In this document: in pieces, positions 59,891-64,000 of the stretch
Position numbering within the stretch: position 1 is the first letter of the stretch
How the letters are laid out: the number at the start of each line of letters is the position of its first letter
Assembly: GCF_003205835.1 (NCBI RefSeq)
Contig: NZ_CP029773.1
Location: 2,884,501-2,948,500, forward strand
Reading direction: 5' to 3'
Source: Stenotrophomonas maltophilia
GTDB lineage: Bacteria > Pseudomonadota > Gammaproteobacteria > Xanthomonadales > Xanthomonadaceae
DNA length: 64,000 nt
The notes under the pieces: generated by a model
Database searches by the model: none
What the model was told of the DNA's origin: nothing
What the model saw: the letters and a program-made list of their open reading frames with translations, nothing else
Program-made: the position numbers and the translations under genes

Positions 59891-62362
59891 ATGCTGTGCC
59901 CCCGCCCCCTTGTCCTCGCCCTGTCGCTGGCCTGCGCCAGCACCGTCCCACTGCTGCCCAACAACGCCCACGCGCAGGCCGCCACGCGTTCCTACGATCT
60001 GCCCGCGCAACCGCTGGCCGCCGCACTGGACGCCTACAGCCGGCTGACCGGCGTCGATCTGGTGATCGGCTCGGCGCTGCCTGCAGGCCATGCCGCGCCT
60101 GCCCTGCGCGGAGACTTCGACGATGCACAGGCGTTGTCGCGCCTGTTGGCAGGCAGCGGCCTCCGCCCACGCTTCATCGATGCGCGTCGCGCCACGCTGG
60201 AACCGGCACCTGCCGAACGCAGCGATGGCAGCCGTCGTACCGGTCCGCTGCGCGTGCAGGGCACGACCGCGCACGCCCATGCGCCTGGCACTGGTGCCAG
60301 CCAGTATGTACCGGCCACCCGTGATGGCTTCGCACCCACGGTCGGCAGCGAACGTTTGGCAATGGCCGAACGCCAGGAAGGCAACAGCCTGCTGCGTTCG
60401 ATGCCGGGCACCCACAGCTTCCATTCGCGCAGCCAGCCCGGCCTGCAGGTCAACATCCGCGGCATGACCGGTGCCGGCCGGGTCAACACCATGATCGACG
60501 GTGTCACCCAGACCTTCCGCAACAACGCCGGGCATGGCTCGGGCGGCCCATTCGCCTATGTTGACCCGTTCCTGCTGGCCGGCGTGGACGTGCAGCGCGG
60601 TGCGGTCGCCGGTGGTGATGGCGCCGGCACGCTGGCCGGCAGTGCCAACTTCCGCACACTGGACATCGACGATCTGCTCGGCGAAGGCCGCGACTGGGGC
60701 CTGCGTGCGGGCTATCGCCATGGCAACAACGGCTATGGCAGCGGCCGCACCTTCGCCGGTGCGTGGCGCCACAGCGAGGACGGCGGTGACCGCCAGTTCG
60801 GCCTGCTCGCCGCCGCCAGCAGCAGTCGCAGCAGCGAGTACGCCACGGCGCGCGGGCAGAAAAACAATGCCGACCCCGGCAGCCAGCAACCCAGCAGCTG
60901 GCTGTTGAAAGCGCGCCTGCAGCCCAGTGACCAGCATCGGCTCGACCTGAGCCACATGCGTTACGAAAACGACTTCTACCACAACTATCCGTGGCAGATT
61001 TCCGCGCGCAACCAGCGCGCCAGCTACCACTACACGCCCTATTCGCCGTGGATCGACCTGCGTGCGACGTTTGCCAGCAACAAGACCCGGCTGTTCTACC
61101 CGCCGGTGGAGGACTCCAGCTACATCGGCCGCCGCACCCACAGCAGCCTGAGCAGCTGGACCGTGGACAACACCAGCCGCTTCGACATCGGTGCACTGCA
61201 GGCACGCTGGAACACCGGTATCAAGCACCAGTCGGACATCTACGTGGCCGACACCCCTGTCCTGCGTGGCGCCAATCCGCAGGGCCGCAGCCAGCTCGAC
61301 AGTGTATTCAGCACGCTGGAGCTGCAGTACGACATCTATGCCCTGACCGCAGGACTGCGCCAGGACCGCTTCGGCATCCGTGGACACATCCCGGTGTGCT
61401 CGGATGTGCCCGGCCAATGCGCGCAGATCAATGGCGGCGACATCGACGTGCGTCGCACCGAGCGCGCACTCAGCCCGAGCCTGGCGGTCTCACTGCAGGC
61501 CACCGATTGGCTGCAGCTGTTCGCCGAGGTCTCGCGCACGTCGCGGCCGCCGCGCGTGCAGGAAATGTTCTTCGAGAAGATCCCGCTGGAGGACGCCAGC
61601 GTCGCCGACGGCATCGGCGCCAATCCGTTCCTGCGCCGCGAGCGCTCGCGCAACCTGCAGTTCGGCGCCAACCTCAGCACCGACTCGCTGCTGGTCGACG
61701 GTGACCTGGCGCAGCTGCGGGTCACCCGCTTCGACAACCGCATCCGCGACTACATCAAGCCGCAGTACCTGCTGATCGTGCATCCGCCGGAAGTGGAACC
61801 GTTCGTGGTGCCGATCGACAGCGATCCGCAGCTCACTGCCTGGACCGATGTGCTGGACGCCGACGACTTCAGCGCCACCACGCGCTGGATGAACCACCCC
61901 GGCGTGGTGCGCATGCGCGGTATCGAGCTGGAGGCGCACTACGCCAGCGAGCACTACCACGCCACGCTGAGCTGGACCCGCTCGCACACCAGTGCGCCGG
62001 CCATCGAGTTCGTCAACCTGGAAGACATCACCGCCCTGCCCGACCGCTACTGGACGCTGGACGTGGGCGGCCGCTGGTGGCAGCAGCGCGTGCAGGCCGG
62101 CCTGCGCGCCGAGTACTCCGGCCCGACCGAGGAAGGCTACGACTTCTTCCAGACCCGCAAGACCGGCGGCACCGGCGTGCTGCTGGACTTCTACGCCAGC
62201 TTCAAGCCCCAGCCGAACACCACGCTATGGCTGAACATCGAAAACCTGCAGAACAAGGCCTATGACAACAATGCCTCGATCGACAGCATCTTCAGCCCGA
62301 TCCTGGACCGCGGCAACGGCCGTGGCCGCACCATCTCGATGGGCGTCAATGTCGCGTTCTAG
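59891..62362 (+). CDS. TonB-dependent heme-type receptor with an STN signalling domain
   Basis: The protein has 823 residues from ATG 59891 (GGAG ribosome binding site), with a signal peptide ending in NNAHAQA. The secretin/TonB N-terminal (STN) domain is at about residues 33-105 (YDLPAQPLAAALDAYSRLTG), which ties it to the FecI/FecR pair. The plug carries VNIRGMTGAGRVNTMIDGV. The 22-strand barrel ends in ISMGVNVAF, with the terminal Phe. The heme-receptor motifs are recognisable in changed form: a FRAP-like SRPPRVQEMFFE and the NPFLRRERS stretch (NPxL box). Heme or hemoprotein is thus the likely ligand. The stop overlaps the ChaN-like gene by 14 bases. Confidence 0.9.
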   Translation: MLCPRPLVLALSLACASTVPLLPNNAHAQAATRSYDLPAQPLAAALDAYSRLTGVDLVIGSALPAGHAAPALRGDFDDAQALSRLLAGSGLRPRFIDARRATLEPAPAERSDGSRRTGPLRVQGTTAHAHAPGTGASQYVPATRDGFAPTVGSERLAMAERQEGNSLLRSMPGTHSFHSRSQPGLQVNIRGMTGAGRVNTMIDGVTQTFRNNAGHGSGGPFAYVDPFLLAGVDVQRGAVAGGDGAGTLAGSANFRTLDIDDLLGEGRDWGLRAGYRHGNNGYGSGRTFAGAWRHSEDGGDRQFGLLAAASSSRSSEYATARGQKNNADPGSQQPSSWLLKARLQPSDQHRLDLSHMRYENDFYHNYPWQISARNQRASYHYTPYSPWIDLRATFASNKTRLFYPPVEDSSYIGRRTHSSLSSWTVDNTSRFDIGALQARWNTGIKHQSDIYVADTPVLRGANPQGRSQLDSVFSTLELQYDIYALTAGLRQDRFGIRGHIPVCSDVPGQCAQINGGDIDVRRTERALSPSLAVSLQATDWLQLFAEVSRTSRPPRVQEMFFEKIPLEDASVADGIGANPFLRRERSRNLQFGANLSTDSLLVDGDLAQLRVTRFDNRIRDYIKPQYLLIVHPPEVEPFVVPIDSDPQLTAWTDVLDADDFSATTRWMNHPGVVRMRGIELEAHYASEHYHATLSWTRSHTSAPAIEFVNLEDITALPDRYWTLDVGGRWWQQRVQAGLRAEYSGPTEEGYDFFQTRKTGGTGVLLDFYASFKPQPNTTLWLNIENLQNKAYDNNASIDSIFSPILDRGNGRGRTISMGVNVAF

Positions 62363-63149
62363 CCGCCACTGGCTGCCGCTGTGCCTGCTCGCGCTGGCGT
62401 CGATGGCCAGCGCGCAGCCGCTGCCCGGCAAGGTGGTCGACCTCGCCAATGGCCGGATCCTGGACGAATCTACGTTCGTACAACGCACTGCCGCCGCCCA
62501 GCGGTTGCTGCTGGGTGAACGGCATGACCTCGACAGTGATCATGCCGCCCAGCGCTGGCTGCTGCAGGCGTTGCAGCAGCAGCGCCCGCAGGGTGCCCTG
62601 GTGCTGGAAATGATTCCCAGCGAGCGCCAGCCGCGCCTGCAGCGGGTGCAGCGCTGGCTGGCCAAGGGCAACCATGCCGACGGCACGAGGCTGCAGGAGC
62701 TGCTGGACTGGGATGCGCGCTGGCCGTGGGCTGCCTATGGCGGGCTGGTGCAGGACGCCACCGCTGCCGGCATCCCGTTGTTCGGTGGCAATCTCGCGCG
62801 CGCCGAGGTCAACGCGCTGTTGGCATCGACCAGGGCGGTACAGTTCCCCGTGGCCACTGCGCGGCAGCGCCTTGCGGAGGTGGTGCTTGCCCAGCACGCA
62901 GAGGCCGCACCGATGCTGGATGGCATGTTGGCCGTGCAGCAGGCCCGCGACACACGGATGGCACGGGTGCTGCTCGATGCACCCGCACCGGCGCTGCTGG
63001 TTGCCGGGCGCTGGCATGTACTGCGCGGCACCGGAGTACCAGGCTACCTGACTCTGGACGTACCAGCACTGGTGATTGCGCTCGCCTCACCTGGCGAAGC
63101 CATCGATGCGTCTGACGCCGACCTGCTATGGGTGCTGGACGATGAGTGA
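62349..63149 (+). CDS. ChaN-like iron/heme-associated protein
   Basis: The protein has 266 residues from ATG 62349, overlapping the receptor gene. A signal peptide (HWLPLCLLALASMASA) is present, but no clear lipobox. The ChaN/Tiki-like family pattern is visible: LLLGERHDLDSDHAAQRWLL, then QGALVLEMIPSERQPRLQRV, and near the end ALLVAGRWHVLRGTGVPGYL. Members bind heme in the periplasm. The position between a heme-type receptor and TonB supports a role in handling the imported ligand. Confidence 0.85.
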   Translation: MSRSSRHWLPLCLLALASMASAQPLPGKVVDLANGRILDESTFVQRTAAAQRLLLGERHDLDSDHAAQRWLLQALQQQRPQGALVLEMIPSERQPRLQRVQRWLAKGNHADGTRLQELLDWDARWPWAAYGGLVQDATAAGIPLFGGNLARAEVNALLASTRAVQFPVATARQRLAEVVLAQHAEAAPMLDGMLAVQQARDTRMARVLLDAPAPALLVAGRWHVLRGTGVPGYLTLDVPALVIALASPGEAIDASDADLLWVLDDE

Positions 63150-63855
63150 GCGCGGCCAACACTGGCAGGCGATCGCGATCAGCATCGGCCTGCACCTGCT
63201 GCCCTTGCTGCTGCTGGTGCACTGGGTGGCCACGCCCCCCTTGCTGCCCCCGCCGGAACAGGACGTGCGCATCAGCCTGCGCCTGCTGGCACCGGCCACA
63301 CCTCCGCAACCGGTCGAGGAACGCCAGGCCGATACCCCCAGCCAGGCGCAACAGGCGCGTGCGTCGCAGCCGACCAAGTCGCCCCCTCCGCCGAAACCCA
63401 CCGCCGCGCGCGAGGGCGAGTTGGCCGCCAGCGAAACGGGCGGGACGGGTCGAAAGCCGCTGCCGGTCGCCCCGCCTGCGGCCGCGACCGATGCAAGTCC
63501 CGCACCGGCATCGATCACGGCCGCGCCGCCCGCTCCAGACGCGCCGCCGGCGGACTTCCAGGCCGGCGCCGCCAGCGACCAGTGGGAAGCCCGCCTGATG
63601 GCGCGGCTGGAACGCTACCGCTACTACCCCGCCGCCGCACGCTCGCGCCGGCAGCAGGGGACGGCCTGGGTCAGGGCCAGCATCGACCGCGAAGGTCGCC
63701 TGCTGGCCCTGCGGCTGGAGCAGTCCAGTGGCCAGCCGATGCTCGATGACGGCGCGCTGCAGACCTTCCGTCGCGCGCAGCCGCTGCCGCCCATTCCCGT
63801 GGAAATGAAGGCACCCCAGGAACTGGTGGTACCGGTGGAGTACTACCTGCGCTAG
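63142..63855 (+). CDS. TonB protein dedicated to the receptor operon
   Basis: The protein has 237 residues from ATG 63142, overlapping the ChaN-like gene by 8 bases. An N-terminal membrane anchor (IAISIGLHLLPLLLLVHWVA) leads into a periplasmic Pro-rich linker (about residues 35-145). The C-terminal TonB domain has YPAAARSRRQQGTAWVRASI and DREGRLLALRLEQSSGQPML, ending VPVEYYLR. It transmits energy from ExbB/ExbD to the receptor. ExbB and ExbD are not encoded here, so those of another locus must be shared. Confidence 0.9.
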   Translation: MSERGQHWQAIAISIGLHLLPLLLLVHWVATPPLLPPPEQDVRISLRLLAPATPPQPVEERQADTPSQAQQARASQPTKSPPPPKPTAAREGELAASETGGTGRKPLPVAPPAAATDASPAPASITAAPPAPDAPPADFQAGAASDQWEARLMARLERYRYYPAAARSRRQQGTAWVRASIDREGRLLALRLEQSSGQPMLDDGALQTFRRAQPLPPIPVEMKAPQELVVPVEYYLR

Positions 63856-63902
63856 GCGCTGAGGGCCTCCGCCTTGATGTCGGGAATTGCGAGGCAGTCT
63901 GC

Positions 63903-63924
63903 GACCTCAACTCCGGTTGAGGTC
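63903..63924. promoter_or_regulatory. Palindromic operator of MerR/SoxR type
   Basis: Arms GACCTCAAC and GTTGAGGTC (9 bp each, perfect) flank a TCCG centre. On the minus strand, TTGACC is followed after 19 bp by CAGACT, which fits the long-spaced promoters remodelled by MerR-family regulators. The regulated gene and the regulator must lie beyond the right edge. The rest of 63856-64000 holds no gene; it ends in a repeat half (GCCGAGCCCATGCTCGG, 63984-64000). Confidence 0.6.
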
Positions 63925-63983
63925 AAATGGAACTGGCGCAACAGAGTAGTCCGCCATGTGCAACGATCGCGCCCACGTGCAGG

Positions 63984-64000
63984 GCCGAGCCCATGCTCGG
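63984..64000. repeat. SMAG-type hairpin, cut by the right edge
   Basis: GCCGAGCCCATGCTCGG is the stem of the same repeat family as the copy at 43337. The unit continues past the window. Confidence 0.6.

Noticed and set aside
1..64000. tRNA or rRNA genes
   Set aside because: No stretch with a convincing cloverleaf, TTCGA-arm pattern or rRNA core was noticed by eye; a tRNAscan run would settle it.

Overview
The window is high-GC chromosomal DNA from a gamma-proteobacterium, most likely Stenotrophomonas (S. maltophilia complex). The main reason is the many short GTAG-initiated hairpin repeats between genes (GTAG, then a self-complementary stem such as TCGAGCCATGCTCGA or TGCCGGCCGCTGGCCGGCA), which match the SMAG elements of that genus. 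The gene families (Xanthomonas-type T6SS and VgrG, imuA-imuB-dnaE2, an alpha-amino-acid ester hydrolase of the Xanthomonas citri length) agree with this. The species cannot be fixed from this window alone.

Left third (1-24.6 kb): a type VI secretion system (T6SS). A leftward operon runs from about 14.1 kb to the left edge: TPR lipoprotein, tssB, tssC, hcp (tssD), tssE, tssF, tssG, clpV (tssH), a 116-residue unknown, a plain vgrG, a DUF4123 adaptor and the start of a VasX-like toxin cut by the edge. A divergent rightward operon holds tssJ, tssK and tssL, then an evolved vgrG of 1529 residues. Its extension carries an HEFGHH zinc-peptidase motif and a HET-C-like domain. It overlaps a lipoprotein gene (candidate immunity). 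A frameshifted copy of the toxin tail and a second lipoprotein paralogue follow, then two translationally coupled secreted proteins with FG-GAP-like repeats. tssM and tssA are not in the window.

24.7-34.2 kb: an I78-type inhibitor lipoprotein, an unknown secreted protein, a lactate module (lldP, lldR, lldD, dld) with two LldR/PdhR-type operators upstream, a decayed mgtC-like gene, an SDR oxidoreductase and a divergent AraC regulator.

34.2-48 kb: 104-bp tandem repeats, a secreted alpha-amino-acid ester hydrolase, an NTF2-like protein with an MFS exporter and divergent LysR regulator, a GH3 glycosidase with an unusual N-terminal domain, a VOC protein, AraC and LysR regulators, a sterol-desaturase-family membrane hydroxylase, a DsbA-like thioredoxin-fold protein and a secreted cyclase-family hydrolase.

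48-57.7 kb: the SOS mutagenesis cassette imuA-imuB-dnaE2 behind a TTAG-N6-TACT LexA-type box, a MocR regulator divergent from a yggS operon with direct-repeat operators, and several small unknowns. 58.3-63.9 kb: an iron-regulated cell-surface-signalling operon (Fur-like box, FecI-type sigma, FecR, STN-containing heme-type TonB-dependent receptor, ChaN-like protein, TonB). No tRNA, rRNA, CRISPR array or intact insertion sequence was seen.
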